DNA of 57,009 nt. Source: Candidatus Paceibacterota bacterium. Its GTDB lineage: Bacteria; Verrucomicrobiota; Verrucomicrobiia; Limisphaerales; UBA8199. The stretch is taken from the NCBI GenBank assembly GCA_035452965.1, contig DAOTCE010000032.1, forward strand, positions 1-57,009, written 5' to 3'. A program made the translations under genes and the position numbers. Below are positions 1 through 9,360 of the stretch, in pieces. How positions within the stretch are numbered: position 1 is the first letter of the stretch; every line of letters begins with the position of its first letter. Below the pieces are notes generated by a model. The model saw only the letters and a list, made by a program, of their open reading frames with translations. It was not told the DNA's origin and did no database searches.

Positions 1-153
1 ACTAACGTGAAGCGGACGCAAGTACACGGTGTCCAAAAAATGGGGGGAAGGGATGGGTGACATTGCTTATTGCCCCACCCCTGAACCACTGCATGATACA
101 GAATCAAGCCCATTGCCCAAGAAGGACGGCCCCTCCCAGCCACAAACTCGCTC

Positions 154-335
154 ACTGTCCATATTTTGGACAGTTATACTGCCCACCTGCCCTCCAAAGC
201 TTCCCTTGACCCCACCACCTTTGGCTTGGCGATACGGTGTCTGCATGGTGGTGCTACGGTGTGGTTCCCATGGGGGTCGGCCCCCATGGGAACCACACCG
301 TAGCCGAACCGTATTGGCAAGCTATCATCCAGCTA
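154..335. repeat. Dispersed intergenic hairpin element, copy 1
   Basis: A non-coding element with two palindromes. The first, at 154-174, is ACTGTCCA-N5-TGGACAGT. The second, at 253-304, has perfect 24-bp arms around a 4-nt TCGG loop and contains TTCCCATGGGGG. Imperfect outer arms at 224-238 and 308-322 extend the stem. Copy 3 near 43.5 kb aligns without gaps across this whole span, with the same 103-bp distance from first palindrome to core hairpin. No T-run follows, so it is not a classical intrinsic terminator. Positions 1-153 hold no convincing gene; the element and the spacer after it fill the space up to ispD at 419. Confidence 0.85.
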
Positions 336-418
336 CCCGCAGATCAGCCATTTCCGGGTCGCCGGAACAACGACACACTTGAAACCTCCCGGGGAAAGCC
401 GCATCCTTTGGCAGAATC

Positions 419-1132
419 ATGATCTCCGCCATCATCGTCGCCGCCGGCCAAGGCACCCGTATGGGCGCCGGGGTGGACAAGCTGCTCCTCGAATTGGACG
501 GTTGCCCAATCGTGGCTCACACTTGGAGGCGCTTTGACCAAACGGAGTCCATTGATGAGATTCTAATGGTCGTCCGCGACGGCGCGCAGCCTTCCTTTGC
601 CGAACTGGCTCAGAAGCAGCGGTTCCGCAAGCCGTATAGTTTGGTCGTCGGCGGAAGGGAACGACAAGACTCGGTATGGAACGGGCTTGCGGCGCTCTCT
701 CCGCAGGCCGAAATTGTGGCCATTCAGGACGCGGCGCGCCCCTGCACTTCCCAGGCATTGATCAACGCCACTATCGCTGCCGCCCGGCAAATCGGCGCTG
801 CCGTCGCAGCCCAGCGGGTCGTTGACACCATCAAGGAGTCGGGCGATGGCAAGGTCATCGAGCGGACCCTCGACCGTTCGCGGCTTTGGGCCGTTCAAAC
901 TCCCCAGACCTTCCGCGTCGAGATCATTCGCCGGGCGTTGTCGGAGGTGCGCCGGCGCAATTTGCTGGTCACCGACGACACCGCAGCCTGCGAACTTATC
1001 GGTCAACCGGTTCAACTCGTGCCCAGCACCCAACCCAACCCCAAGGTCACCCGTCCCGAGGACCTTTACTGCGTCGAAGCCCTGCTGCTCGGTATGCGGC
1101 GCGAGGAAGGCGTCCCGAGCACCTGGAAGTAG
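419..1132 (+). CDS. ispD: 2-C-methyl-D-erythritol 4-phosphate cytidylyltransferase
   Basis: Cytoplasmic enzyme of the MEP isoprenoid pathway; transfers CMP from CTP to methylerythritol 4-phosphate. The 237-residue protein has normal family length and opens with the nucleotide-binding stretch AIIVAAGQGTRMG followed by DKLLLEL. Further family motifs are VVGGRERQDSV and QDAARP, then the VQTPQTF segment and TDDTAACE. It starts 84 bp downstream of the hairpin element and is followed by a protease gene 91 bp away on the same strand. Identification is by recognised family motifs; no alternative seems likely. Confidence 0.95.
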   Translation: MISAIIVAAGQGTRMGAGVDKLLLELDGCPIVAHTWRRFDQTESIDEILMVVRDGAQPSFAELAQKQRFRKPYSLVVGGRERQDSVWNGLAALSPQAEIVAIQDAARPCTSQALINATIAAARQIGAAVAAQRVVDTIKESGDGKVIERTLDRSRLWAVQTPQTFRVEIIRRALSEVRRRNLLVTDDTAACELIGQPVQLVPSTQPNPKVTRPEDLYCVEALLLGMRREEGVPSTWK

Positions 1133-1223
1133 AACTCCGCCGCGCCGAACTCCGCCAGTCCAGCGGCCCTTGCAAACCACCTTACCCCCCATTATCGTCT
1201 CCCAGAACGAATCTTCGCGCATT

Positions 1224-2567
1224 ATGAAACGACGGTTTATTTACGGGGTGGTAGTGAGCGCGCTCGCGGTGAACTTGCTGGTCGGCGCGCGCATCTATTT
1301 GAACTCCGCCCAGGCGGCTGAAAAGGACTCGGCCTATCCCAGCCTTGAGCTTTTCTCCTACGCCATGGCAAAGGTCCGCAAGGACTATGTGGACGGCCAC
1401 AAGCTGACTTACCAGGACCTTGTCTATGCCTCGCTCAAAGGCATGCTGGGCACGCTTGATCCGCACAGCGAATTCATGGAGCCGGACAATTACAAGGAAC
1501 TCCAGAATGACACGCAGGGCGCGTTTGGAGGGCTCGGCATCGTGATCGCCATGAAGGACAATTTCATCACCGTAATCACGCCCATGGAGGACAGTCCGGG
1601 CTTCCGCGCCGGAATCCTGTCCGGCGACCGCATCATCAAGATTGACGGCAAGAGCACCGAGAAGATGAGCCTGCAGGACGCGGTGAAGTACCTGCGCGGG
1701 GAGCCGGGCACCGAAGTCAAAATCTCCGTCCTACGCCCCTCCTCCGGCAATTTAAAAGACTACAACCTCACCCGCGCCGTCATCAACATTGACATGGTCA
1801 AGGACATCAACGGCAAAAAGGAGTTTCCGCTGGGCGAAAACAAGATCGGCTACATCCGCCTGGTACAGTTCGGCGAGAAGACCAACGCCGACCTGGAAGC
1901 GGCGCTGAAAAGGCTCAAAGCCCAGAACTTGCAGGCGCTGGTGCTGGATCTGCGTTGGAACCCGGGCGGTTTGCTCGAGCAGGCCGTGGATGTGTGCGAG
2001 AAGTTTCTGCCCCGCGGAAGCCTCGTGGTCACCACCGAAGGCCGGAACCCCGCGCAAAACTCGGTGCGCAAAGCCATGGGCCGGGGTGACACGCTAAACA
2101 ACCTGCCCATGGTCGTGTTGGTCAATCTTGGCAGCGCCAGCGCGTCCGAGATCGTCGCCGGCTGCCTGCAGGATTCCAAGCGCGCGATCATCCTTGGTGA
2201 GAAGACCTTCGGCAAAGGTTCCGTGCAGAGCATCATTCCCCTCGCAGAGATGCCGGATGGCGTGCCGGCGTTGCGGCTCACCACCGCCAAGTACTACACA
2301 CCGAGCCACAAGGTCATCCACGAAGAAGGCATCACGCCGGACATTACCGTGCCGCTGACAGAAGAACAGGAGCGCGATGTGCTAATGAAGCATGCCCCGG
2401 GGGGTATTCAAAGCCTGGACGAGAAGGAGCGCGAACGAGTATTGAATTCACACGATCCACAACTGGATCGCGCCATGGACCTGCTCAAGGGCATCACCCT
2501 TTTCACCCAGCGCGCCCCTGCCCTCGACAAGCGAGTCGCCAAAGGCGGGAAAATGGCCGCGAAATAG
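1224..2567 (+). CDS. ctpA: Carboxyl-terminal processing protease (S41 family)
   Basis: Exported serine protease of the CtpA/Prc type, which trims or degrades periplasmic proteins from their C-termini. The 447-residue protein begins MKRRFIYGVVV, a signal anchor of about 30 residues. A DPHSEFM segment (near residue 80) leads into a PDZ domain (about 95-175) and the peptidase core. The catalytic pair is visible: Ser306 in GSASASE and Lys331 in FGKGSVQ, 25 residues apart as in E. coli Prc. The frame stays open far upstream, overlapping ispD, but the ATG at 1224 gives the signal peptide directly, so I chose it. Gap to tsaD is 30 bp, so they are probably co-transcribed. Confidence 0.92.
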   Translation: MKRRFIYGVVVSALAVNLLVGARIYLNSAQAAEKDSAYPSLELFSYAMAKVRKDYVDGHKLTYQDLVYASLKGMLGTLDPHSEFMEPDNYKELQNDTQGAFGGLGIVIAMKDNFITVITPMEDSPGFRAGILSGDRIIKIDGKSTEKMSLQDAVKYLRGEPGTEVKISVLRPSSGNLKDYNLTRAVINIDMVKDINGKKEFPLGENKIGYIRLVQFGEKTNADLEAALKRLKAQNLQALVLDLRWNPGGLLEQAVDVCEKFLPRGSLVVTTEGRNPAQNSVRKAMGRGDTLNNLPMVVLVNLGSASASEIVAGCLQDSKRAIILGEKTFGKGSVQSIIPLAEMPDGVPALRLTTAKYYTPSHKVIHEEGITPDITVPLTEEQERDVLMKHAPGGIQSLDEKERERVLNSHDPQLDRAMDLLKGITLFTQRAPALDKRVAKGGKMAAK

Positions 2568-2597
2568 CCAACCGCCACCTTCGCAGCCCCTGCGGCC

Positions 2598-3623
2598 ATG
2601 CCTCTCCTGGCGGTTGAAACATCCTGCGACGAGACCAGCGCGGCGGTCGTGCATCGTGGCCGCGTATTGTCGAATGTCGTCTCGTCGCAGGTTCAACTGC
2701 ACGCGGAATACGGCGGCGTTGTGCCGGAACTGGCGGCCCGCGAGCATCTGCGCAACCTCATGCCCGTCACCCGGATGGCCCTCCAGGAGGCCGCCATCGC
2801 CGCTGACCAAATCGAAGCCGTGGCCGCCACCCGTGGTCCCGGACTGCCCAGCGCACTGATGGTCGGCCTCAGAGCCGCACAGGCCGTTGCCTTTGTTCTG
2901 CGCCGCCCATTTCTCGGCATCAATCACCACGAAGCCCACCTCTATTCGGCCTGGGTCAAAGGCCGGCCGCCAGTCGCCGACTTCTCCAGCTTCGAGCCCA
3001 GCGTGTCACTCATCGTCAGCGGGGGCCACACCCTCCTGGTCCATCTGCGCGCCGAACTCGACCATGTTCTGCTCGGCTCCACTGTGGACGACGCCGCCGG
3101 TGAATGCTTCGACAAGACCGGCAAGCTCATCGGCCTGCCTTACCCGGCCGGTCCCGAGATTGATCGCCTCTCCGAAGGCGGTAATTCCAAGGCATTCGAC
3201 TTTCCACGCCCGATGATTGACGAGCCCAATGATGACTTTAGTTTCAGCGGCTTGAAGACCTCCGTCCGCTACTTCCTGCGCGACCACCCCCGCCTGCTCG
3301 ACGACCCGCAACGCTTGCGGGACCTGTGCGCCAGCGTTCAAGCGGCCATCGTGGACGTGCTCGTGACCAAAACCCTCCGCGCCGCCCGCCGGCTTCGCGT
3401 CCGCTGTGTGACGGCTTCCGGTGGCGTCACCTGCAACCGCGCCCTGCGCCAGCGGCTCACGGCTGCTTGCCAACGGGAATGCCTCACCCTCCATCTCGCC
3501 GAAAGCTCCCTCTGCACCGACAACGCGGCCATGATCGGCATCCTCGCCGAGCAAAAACTAACCCTCCGTCCCGAGCCAGCCAGCCTCGACGCCGACATCC
3601 TCCCTGGCTGGGCTCTGGGCTAA
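2598..3623 (+). CDS. tsaD: tRNA N6-adenosine threonylcarbamoyltransferase
   Basis: Universal enzyme (with TsaB/TsaE) that transfers the threonylcarbamoyl group to A37 of ANN-decoding tRNAs. The 341-residue protein begins MPLLAVETSCDETSAAVV, the ASKHA-fold N-terminus of this family. The metal-binding motif is NHHEAH (where many bacterial versions read NHxxGH). SGGHT, the DDAAGECFDKTGK stretch and SGGVTCNRALR complete the signature. It is the last gene of the ispD-ctpA-tsaD run and converges on proS, with 134 bp between the stops. That spacer shows no clear terminator hairpin. Confidence 0.95.
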   Translation: MPLLAVETSCDETSAAVVHRGRVLSNVVSSQVQLHAEYGGVVPELAAREHLRNLMPVTRMALQEAAIAADQIEAVAATRGPGLPSALMVGLRAAQAVAFVLRRPFLGINHHEAHLYSAWVKGRPPVADFSSFEPSVSLIVSGGHTLLVHLRAELDHVLLGSTVDDAAGECFDKTGKLIGLPYPAGPEIDRLSEGGNSKAFDFPRPMIDEPNDDFSFSGLKTSVRYFLRDHPRLLDDPQRLRDLCASVQAAIVDVLVTKTLRAARRLRVRCVTASGGVTCNRALRQRLTAACQRECLTLHLAESSLCTDNAAMIGILAEQKLTLRPEPASLDADILPGWALG

Positions 3624-3757
3624 AGCGGCCGGAAACTGTCAAGACTTGCCATTTCTGAAGCAGGAAAGCTGGTTTTCCCCCACAATATACGATATGGGAG
3701 ACCAGGAATGGCGTTCCGGAGTGCCGCCAGTGCTGTCGACAGGGAAGGCCGCCCGCG

Positions 3758-5479
3758 TTATCCGGCGGATGCGGCGATTAGCGAGAGGACTTTCTCGACC
3801 GCCTCCACGTCCTTCACGGGCATCATTTCGCCCGCGCGTGGCTTGATCTCCACCTCGCCCTTGGCCAGCGATTTCTCGCCGATGCCCACGCGGATCGGAA
3901 AGCCCACCAGCTCCGAGTCCTTGAATTTCACCCCGGGCCGATCATTCCGGTCGTCGAGAATCACGTCCACGCCGCGCGCGGTCAGCTCGGCGTAGATCTT
4001 CTCTGCGAGCCGCATCACGGCGCCCTCGGGCGCGACATTCAACGGCGTGATGCAGACGCTGTACGGTGCGACGCTGACGGGCCAGACGATGCCGTAATCG
4101 TCGTGGCTCTGCTCGATCACCGCCTGCAAGGTGCGGGTGACGCCGATGCCGTAACAGCCCATGATCGCCGGCTGCTGCTTGCCGGTCTCGTCCAGGAACA
4201 GCGCATTGAGGGCCTGGCTGTATTTGGTGCCGAGCTTAAAGACGTGGCCGACTTCGATGGCGCGCTGCACCTTGAGTCCCGACTTGTCGGAACATTTGGC
4301 GCAGGCCTCCCCCGCCTGCACCAGCCGCAACTCCGTCCAGTGCGCGACCTGAATATCGCGCCCGATGGCGACATGACGCAGGTGGAAGCCGTCCGCGTTG
4401 GCACCCGTGGTCATCTCGGCAGCGTCCCGCAGACGTTCATCGGCATAAACCGGCAGCTTAGTGACGCCAGCGGCGCCCAGGCTGCCCGGATGCGCGCCCA
4501 GCGCCGCGAAGATCTCCTCCGATTCCGCCGGCCGGAAGTTCCCCGTGCCCAGCGCGCCGACCAGCTTTGCTTCGTTCAGTTTGTCGTCCCCCCGCAGCAG
4601 AATGAGGACCGGCTTGCTGTCGGCAAGGTAAACCAGCGTCTTGATCTGCTGCTCCGCGGGCACACTGTAAGGCGCCTTGCTCAGCGCCTCGATGGTCACG
4701 ACACCCGGCGTAGGAAACTTCTCCACTTCGGCCTTTGGACTACGGATGTCGGACTTGGCCACCGCGCTCGTCGCCTTCTCAATGTTCGCCGCGTAGCCGC
4801 AAGCTTCGCAGAACACCACCTCGTTCTCCCCCGTCTCCGCCGGCACCATGAACTCGTGCGAGAACTTGCCCCCCATAACGCCCGTGTCCGCCTCGACGGC
4901 GATGGTCTTGAGGCCGCAACGCCGGAAAATCCGCGCGTAGGCGTCGTACATCCTGTGGTAGCTCGCCTGTGCGGCTTCGTCAGTGGCGTCGAAGCTGTAG
5001 GCGTCCTTCATGATGAACTCCTTGGCCCGCATCAGGCCGAAGCGCGGGCGGATTTCGTCCCGAAACTTGGTCTGAATCTGGTAGAAGTTCTTCGGCATCT
5101 GCCGATAGGAGTTGATCTCCCCGGCCACCAGCGTGGTAACGACCTCCTCGTGCGTCGGTCCCAGCACCCATTCCTTCTTGGCCCGGTCGCGCACCTTGAA
5201 AAGAACGTCCTGCGCCGTCTCGTAACGGCCGCTTTGCTGCCATATGTCAGGCGGCTGGAGGGCGGGCATGAGCAACTCAAGCGCGCCGGCGCGATCCATC
5301 TCCTCGCGCACGATCTGCTCTACCTTGCGCAGCGCACGCAGCCCGAGCGGCATGAAGGTATAAAGCCCGCCGGTGAGCTTGCGGATCAGCCCGGCGCGGA
5401 GCAATAGTTTGTGCGAGACAATCTCGGCGTCCGCCGGCGTCTCTTTAAGGGTTGGGATGAGTGTTTGGGTCCAACGCAT
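3758..5479 (-). CDS. proS: Prolyl-tRNA synthetase (bacterial type)
   Basis: Class II aminoacyl-tRNA synthetase charging tRNA-Pro. The 573-residue length fits the bacterial form with an inserted editing domain. Motif 1 region is GGLYTFMPLGLRALRKVE; motif 2 is TKFRDEIRPRFGLMR with EFIMKDAYSF; motif 3 lies around GCYGIGVTRTLQAVIEQ. The insertion between motifs 2 and 3 (about residues 240-380) contains KLNEAKLVGALGTGNFRPA, typical of the YbaK-like editing fold. A C-terminal anticodon-binding domain follows (VAPYSVCITPLN). It is the last gene of the leftward run after nuoN and an FAA hydrolase, 48 bp downstream of the latter. Confidence 0.96.
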   Translation of the reverse strand: MRWTQTLIPTLKETPADAEIVSHKLLLRAGLIRKLTGGLYTFMPLGLRALRKVEQIVREEMDRAGALELLMPALQPPDIWQQSGRYETAQDVLFKVRDRAKKEWVLGPTHEEVVTTLVAGEINSYRQMPKNFYQIQTKFRDEIRPRFGLMRAKEFIMKDAYSFDATDEAAQASYHRMYDAYARIFRRCGLKTIAVEADTGVMGGKFSHEFMVPAETGENEVVFCEACGYAANIEKATSAVAKSDIRSPKAEVEKFPTPGVVTIEALSKAPYSVPAEQQIKTLVYLADSKPVLILLRGDDKLNEAKLVGALGTGNFRPAESEEIFAALGAHPGSLGAAGVTKLPVYADERLRDAAEMTTGANADGFHLRHVAIGRDIQVAHWTELRLVQAGEACAKCSDKSGLKVQRAIEVGHVFKLGTKYSQALNALFLDETGKQQPAIMGCYGIGVTRTLQAVIEQSHDDYGIVWPVSVAPYSVCITPLNVAPEGAVMRLAEKIYAELTARGVDVILDDRNDRPGVKFKDSELVGFPIRVGIGEKSLAKGEVEIKPRAGEMMPVKDVEAVEKVLSLIAASAG

Positions 5480-5527
5480 ACGAGCGGCGAATTGTGAAGA
5501 GCCGAAGAGGAGTTGGCGAGCAAGAAC

Positions 5528-6283
5528 TCACCTCACCGTGTTCACCAGCGGGGTGAACCCCTGCAGGCGCACTTCGAGGCGGTCGCCGGACACAATCGGC
5601 CCCACCCCGCTGGGCGTGCCGGTGAGAATGATGTCGCCCGGCAGCAGGGTCAGGTTGGTGGAAATGAAACTCACTAACTGGTGACAATTGAAGATGAGCT
5701 GGCTCGTGGCCGAGTTCTGGCGCAACTGGCCGTTCTGGAAAAGCTGGATGGTCAAATCCCGCGGATCGGCAGTCGTTTCCACGTATGGCCCCAATGGTGT
5801 GAAAGTATCGAAGGATTTAGCGCGGGCGTATTGCGTCTCGCTGTTCTGGATCGTGCGGTCACTGATATCCTGGGCCGCCGTGTAGCCGAAGATGTAGCGG
5901 GCCGCCGCCGCTGCCGTCACGTTCCGCACGCGCCGGCCAATGACAACGCACAGTTCTGCTTCGTAGTCGGTCCGGTGGTTGGGAAACGGAATCTCGATCT
6001 TGCCGCCGTCCGGCAGCACCGACGTCGGCGCTTTGAACCAAATCAGCGGTTCCCGGGGCAGGGCCTTGTTTTGCTCGCGAGCGTGGTCCGCGTAGTTCAG
6101 GCCGACCGCAATAACCTTCGAAGGAGCCACCGGCGTCAGCGTTCGCACTCCTTTGAGCGGCGTTGGTTTCCTCTCAAAGGAAGGAGAACCGAAAACATCA
6201 CCGCGTACACGGTAAATCTCACCATCAACAACCTTCGCGTAGAAGATTTCATCGCCCTTTTGGAATCGGCCAATCGTTGCCAT
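5528..6283 (-). CDS. Fumarylacetoacetate hydrolase family protein
   Basis: An enzyme of the FAA hydrolase superfamily, which hydrolyses or decarboxylates 2-oxo/acylpyruvate-type substrates; the exact substrate cannot be read from sequence. Visible family features are SKVIAVGLNYADHA, PTSVLPDGG, the metal-binding stretch DYEAELCVVIG, SFDTFTPLGPYV and GDIILTGTPSGVG. The frame stays open 31 codons upstream, but the ATG at 6283 gives MATIGRFQKGDEIFY, the usual short N-terminus with its DGEIYRV strand, so I start there (251 aa). It sits 52 bp after nuoN and 48 bp before proS on the same strand and may be co-transcribed with the nuo genes. Confidence 0.88.
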   Translation of the reverse strand: MATIGRFQKGDEIFYAKVVDGEIYRVRGDVFGSPSFERKPTPLKGVRTLTPVAPSKVIAVGLNYADHAREQNKALPREPLIWFKAPTSVLPDGGKIEIPFPNHRTDYEAELCVVIGRRVRNVTAAAAARYIFGYTAAQDISDRTIQNSETQYARAKSFDTFTPLGPYVETTADPRDLTIQLFQNGQLRQNSATSQLIFNCHQLVSFISTNLTLLPGDIILTGTPSGVGPIVSGDRLEVRLQGFTPLVNTVR

Positions 6284-6335
6284 AGCAGCGGCTGGAGTGT
6301 AGGCGACCCACCGGTCGTTCCGCAAGGCTAAAGGG

Positions 6336-7856
6336 CTAAGCCCCGGCGCTTTGGATCGCGCTGAGCAGCGGGCCAATGAGAAGATTTGGAGCGCATCCCA
6401 GCACCACCACCAACAGCGCTAGCAGGATGATGACAACCTGGCTCACGACCGGCGTTGGCGTGGTCCCTGTCTCCCCTTCCGCTTTGACGATGAAAATCTG
6501 CTTGAGGACCTTGAGGTAGTAATAAAAGGACACCGCGGTGAGAAGGAGCGCGACTGCCACCAGCCAGAGCAGGCCCAAGCCACCCCGAGCTTCGTTCAAG
6601 GCCGAAGCGAAGACAAGAAACTTCCCCATGAACCCTGCCAGGGGCGGAACCCCGGCAAGGGACAGTAAGAAGATCGCCATACACATCGAGACCGCTGGCG
6701 CCCGGCGACCGAAGCCGGCAAAATCCGACAAGCGGTCTCCCCCAGTCTGCCGCTCCACAATGCTGAGCACCCCAAACGCCCCCAAAGTCGCCAGACCGTA
6801 GGTGATGACATAGTAAACCAGCGCAACCATGCCTTGTTGCCCATGCGGCAAAATGCCCAGAAACATATACCCCGAATGGGCGATTGCCGAATAGGCCAGC
6901 AACCGGCGCACGCTGGACTGGACAATCGCCGCAAGGTTGCCGAGGAACATCGAAGCCGCCGCCAGGACCGCCAGTACCGGCACCCAACCCGGCAGATATG
7001 CCTGCCATGCGGCACTGCCTTCGGCACCCTTGAAACCGAGCATCATCACCCGGGCGAAGATGAAGAAGCCCGCAACCTTGGAGCCGGAAGCGATGAACGC
7101 GGCGCTTGGCGCCGGCGCCCCCTGGTATGTGTCCGGAGCCCAGAGATGGAACGGAACGGCAGCGACCTTGAAGCCTAAGCCAATTACGGTCATCACGATC
7201 GCAACCACCAGCAGAGGGTCAAGACTCGGACCTTCGACCGCCTGCGCAATCTGGCCGAGGTTAGTCGCGTTAGATAGCCCATAGAGCATGCTCAACCCAA
7301 ACAACGTGAATGCAGCCGACATGCTGCCAAACAGGAAATACTTCAAGGCTGCTTCCGCGGACTGGGGCTTGCGCTTGCTGAAGGCCGTCAGGATGTAGAG
7401 ACAGAGACTCGTAAGTTCCAGTGAGACGAAGATCATCAGGATATCCACCGAACTGACCAGGAACATCATCCCAACCGCCGCCAGCAGGATCAGTGCGAAG
7501 TACTCCCCCACATGCGGAGTGAAGTCGGTATCCACCGACAGGAGGACGGTGAAGATTGTCAGCGCGAGCAATGCGACCTTGATGAACTGGGTCGCCGGGC
7601 TCACCTCCCACATGCCGTTGAAGGTCGCCGCCTGCTCTGGCAGCACAAGCATCCATCCCATTGCCGCCGTGCAGCCGACAAAAGCGATCATCGCGGCCAC
7701 GAACAGGCGAAAGCGCAGTTCGACCCCACGCAGGGCCAACAGGTCCACCGCCAGAACAACGAGCCCTGTGAAAACAAGTACTGCTTCAGGCGCGGCCAGT
7801 TCGAGCAACTCAAGATAACCAGCCGCGCTTATAAGACGCCTCCCCTCCGCAGCCAA
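6336..7856 (-). CDS. nuoN: NADH-quinone oxidoreductase subunit N
   Basis: Antiporter-like proton-pumping subunit of complex I, with about 14 membrane helices. Key charged residues are present: the TM5 glutamate in VSLELTSL, the TM7 lysine in GFKVAAVPFHLW, the TM8 lysine in SGSKVAGF and the TM12 lysine in AGFMGKFLVF. The frame opens at a TTG (7856) that overlaps the end of the upstream nuoM by 28 bp. A start a few codons downstream, just after the nuoM stop, is equally possible, because the protein needs only a few residues before APEAVLVF. It is the last nuo gene of the cluster. Confidence 0.94.
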   Translation of the reverse strand: MAAEGRRLISAAGYLELLELAAPEAVLVFTGLVVLAVDLLALRGVELRFRLFVAAMIAFVGCTAAMGWMLVLPEQAATFNGMWEVSPATQFIKVALLALTIFTVLLSVDTDFTPHVGEYFALILLAAVGMMFLVSSVDILMIFVSLELTSLCLYILTAFSKRKPQSAEAALKYFLFGSMSAAFTLFGLSMLYGLSNATNLGQIAQAVEGPSLDPLLVVAIVMTVIGLGFKVAAVPFHLWAPDTYQGAPAPSAAFIASGSKVAGFFIFARVMMLGFKGAEGSAAWQAYLPGWVPVLAVLAAASMFLGNLAAIVQSSVRRLLAYSAIAHSGYMFLGILPHGQQGMVALVYYVITYGLATLGAFGVLSIVERQTGGDRLSDFAGFGRRAPAVSMCMAIFLLSLAGVPPLAGFMGKFLVFASALNEARGGLGLLWLVAVALLLTAVSFYYYLKVLKQIFIVKAEGETGTTPTPVVSQVVIILLALLVVVLGCAPNLLIGPLLSAIQSAGA

Positions 7857-9358
7857 TCAAAGTGCGGCAAATCAAAGGTCGGTCCGATCAAATCCAACAG
7901 CAACCTTGGCCACAAACCGATGATCAGCGACGTTCCGATAAGGAGCATCGCCCCGATCCGCTCGGGAATGGTAATCTGTTCCAGTTCCGAGTGTCGTTGT
8001 TCCTCCAACACTTCGTTGGTGGCGGAGTTCGCACGTTCGCCGAAGAATGCGCTCTGCAGGACGCGCAGGCTGTAGGCTACGCTGACCACAATGCCAAACC
8101 CTGTCAGGACGGCCAAGGAAGGGAACGCTCGCCAGCTTCCAATCAGCACCTGCAGTTCCGCTACGAAACCACTGAACCCCGGAAGGCCCATCGCAGCCAT
8201 ATTGGCGATGGTGAATGTCACGGCCGCAAAGGGTATTGCCTTGTTCAGGCTCATTACCTGCAAGGACGGCAGGTCACGAGTGTGCGTGCGGTCATAGACC
8301 ATTCGCCCGACGACCGCGAACAGCAATCCGGCGATGATTCCGTGCGAGAACATCTGCAGCACCGCGCCGCTCAGACCGACTGTGTTTAGGGTGAGCAACC
8401 CCAGCAACACGAACCCCATATGGCTCACGCTAGAGTAGCCAATGACGAACTTAAAATCCTGCTGCACCAGCGCCACCAGCGCCCCATAGACGATGCCAAT
8501 TACCGCCAGAATGCTCAGGGCGTCCCGCCACGAGTCCAATCCCAGGACAGTGAAATCCCACGGGTCCAGCCCGGAGGGGAAAAGCGTAATGGCTACGCGC
8601 AAGCAGCCATACGCGCCCAGCTTCATCACCACTCCCGCCAGAAGCATGGAGCCTGCCGTCGGCGCCGCAACATGCCCTGTTGGCGCCCAGGTATGGAACG
8701 GCCAGAGACCGGCCAGAATGCCGAACCCCACGAACACCACCGGAAAGGCCCACATTTGGAAGCTCTGTGGGAACGGGAACCTGGCCAGCTCGAGGATGTT
8801 CATTGACCTGGCCCCGGCGACAGCGTAAGCCGCAATCACGCCGATGAGGACCATCGCGCTACCGCCGAACGAATACAGTGCCAGCTTCATGGCGCCGTAC
8901 TCCTTCCGCGTCGAGCCCCATACCGCAATAAGGAAGTACTTGGGAATAATGGCCAACTCATAAAAGACCAAGAGCAGAAACAAATCGAAGCTCAGGAACA
9001 CGCCATAGACACTCCCAATCAGCAGAAGGAACAATGCGAAGAACTCCTTCGCCCGGTGCGCGACGTCCCACGAGAAGAGGATTCCCGCAATCGCGGCAAT
9101 GGCGGTTAGCAACACCAGCGTCAAGCTGATTCCATCCGCCGCAAGATGAAACTCGATGCCGAGCGATGGGATCCAGGGAATCCGCGCAATAGTAAGGAGG
9201 TTCCCCGGTTTGGTTTCCAAGGTGCCCGAAACGGCGGCAACAAAGCCAAGAACCGCCACCAGAAGCGCAACATGGCGCGGCGCGCGCGCATGGCCTTTCG
9301 GCAGCAACAACACCACTGCGGCGCCAAGGAATGAGATGTAAATCGTCCAGGCGAGCAT
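7829..9358 (-). CDS. nuoM: NADH-quinone oxidoreductase subunit M, second copy
   Basis: A second NuoM-type pump subunit directly downstream of the first (2-bp gap), 509 residues, about 14 helices. It keeps the TM5 glutamate (Glu134 in VFYELAIIP), the TM8 lysine (Lys246 in VVMKLGAYG) and the TM12 glutamate (Glu401 in GFVAELQVL). It lacks the central TM7 lysine: where the first copy reads GFAVKVPLIPFHTW, this one reads GFGILAGLWPFHTW, with Leu215 at the lysine position. Its sequence diverges strongly from the neighbouring NuoM, so it is not a recent tandem duplicate. Family assignment is sure; whether it pumps protons is open. Confidence 0.93.
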   Translation of the reverse strand: MLAWTIYISFLGAAVVLLLPKGHARAPRHVALLVAVLGFVAAVSGTLETKPGNLLTIARIPWIPSLGIEFHLAADGISLTLVLLTAIAAIAGILFSWDVAHRAKEFFALFLLLIGSVYGVFLSFDLFLLLVFYELAIIPKYFLIAVWGSTRKEYGAMKLALYSFGGSAMVLIGVIAAYAVAGARSMNILELARFPFPQSFQMWAFPVVFVGFGILAGLWPFHTWAPTGHVAAPTAGSMLLAGVVMKLGAYGCLRVAITLFPSGLDPWDFTVLGLDSWRDALSILAVIGIVYGALVALVQQDFKFVIGYSSVSHMGFVLLGLLTLNTVGLSGAVLQMFSHGIIAGLLFAVVGRMVYDRTHTRDLPSLQVMSLNKAIPFAAVTFTIANMAAMGLPGFSGFVAELQVLIGSWRAFPSLAVLTGFGIVVSVAYSLRVLQSAFFGERANSATNEVLEEQRHSELEQITIPERIGAMLLIGTSLIIGLWPRLLLDLIGPTFDLPHFDWLRRGGVL

Positions 9359-9360
9359 GG

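Noticed and set aside
253..304. Hairpin core as an intrinsic terminator
   Set aside because: The stem is strong but no T-run follows on either strand, and two of three copies sit between divergent gene starts where no terminator is needed.
29..422. Possible small proteins across the first 400 bp
   Set aside because: These frames translate the dispersed hairpin element (repeated Pro/Gly/Arg/His strings), and the same nonsense peptides appear at the other copies.
4103..5407. Long open frame antisense to proS
   Set aside because: It mirrors a complete prolyl-tRNA synthetase, has biased Arg/Leu/His composition and no recognisable motif; GC-rich genes commonly give such antisense frames.
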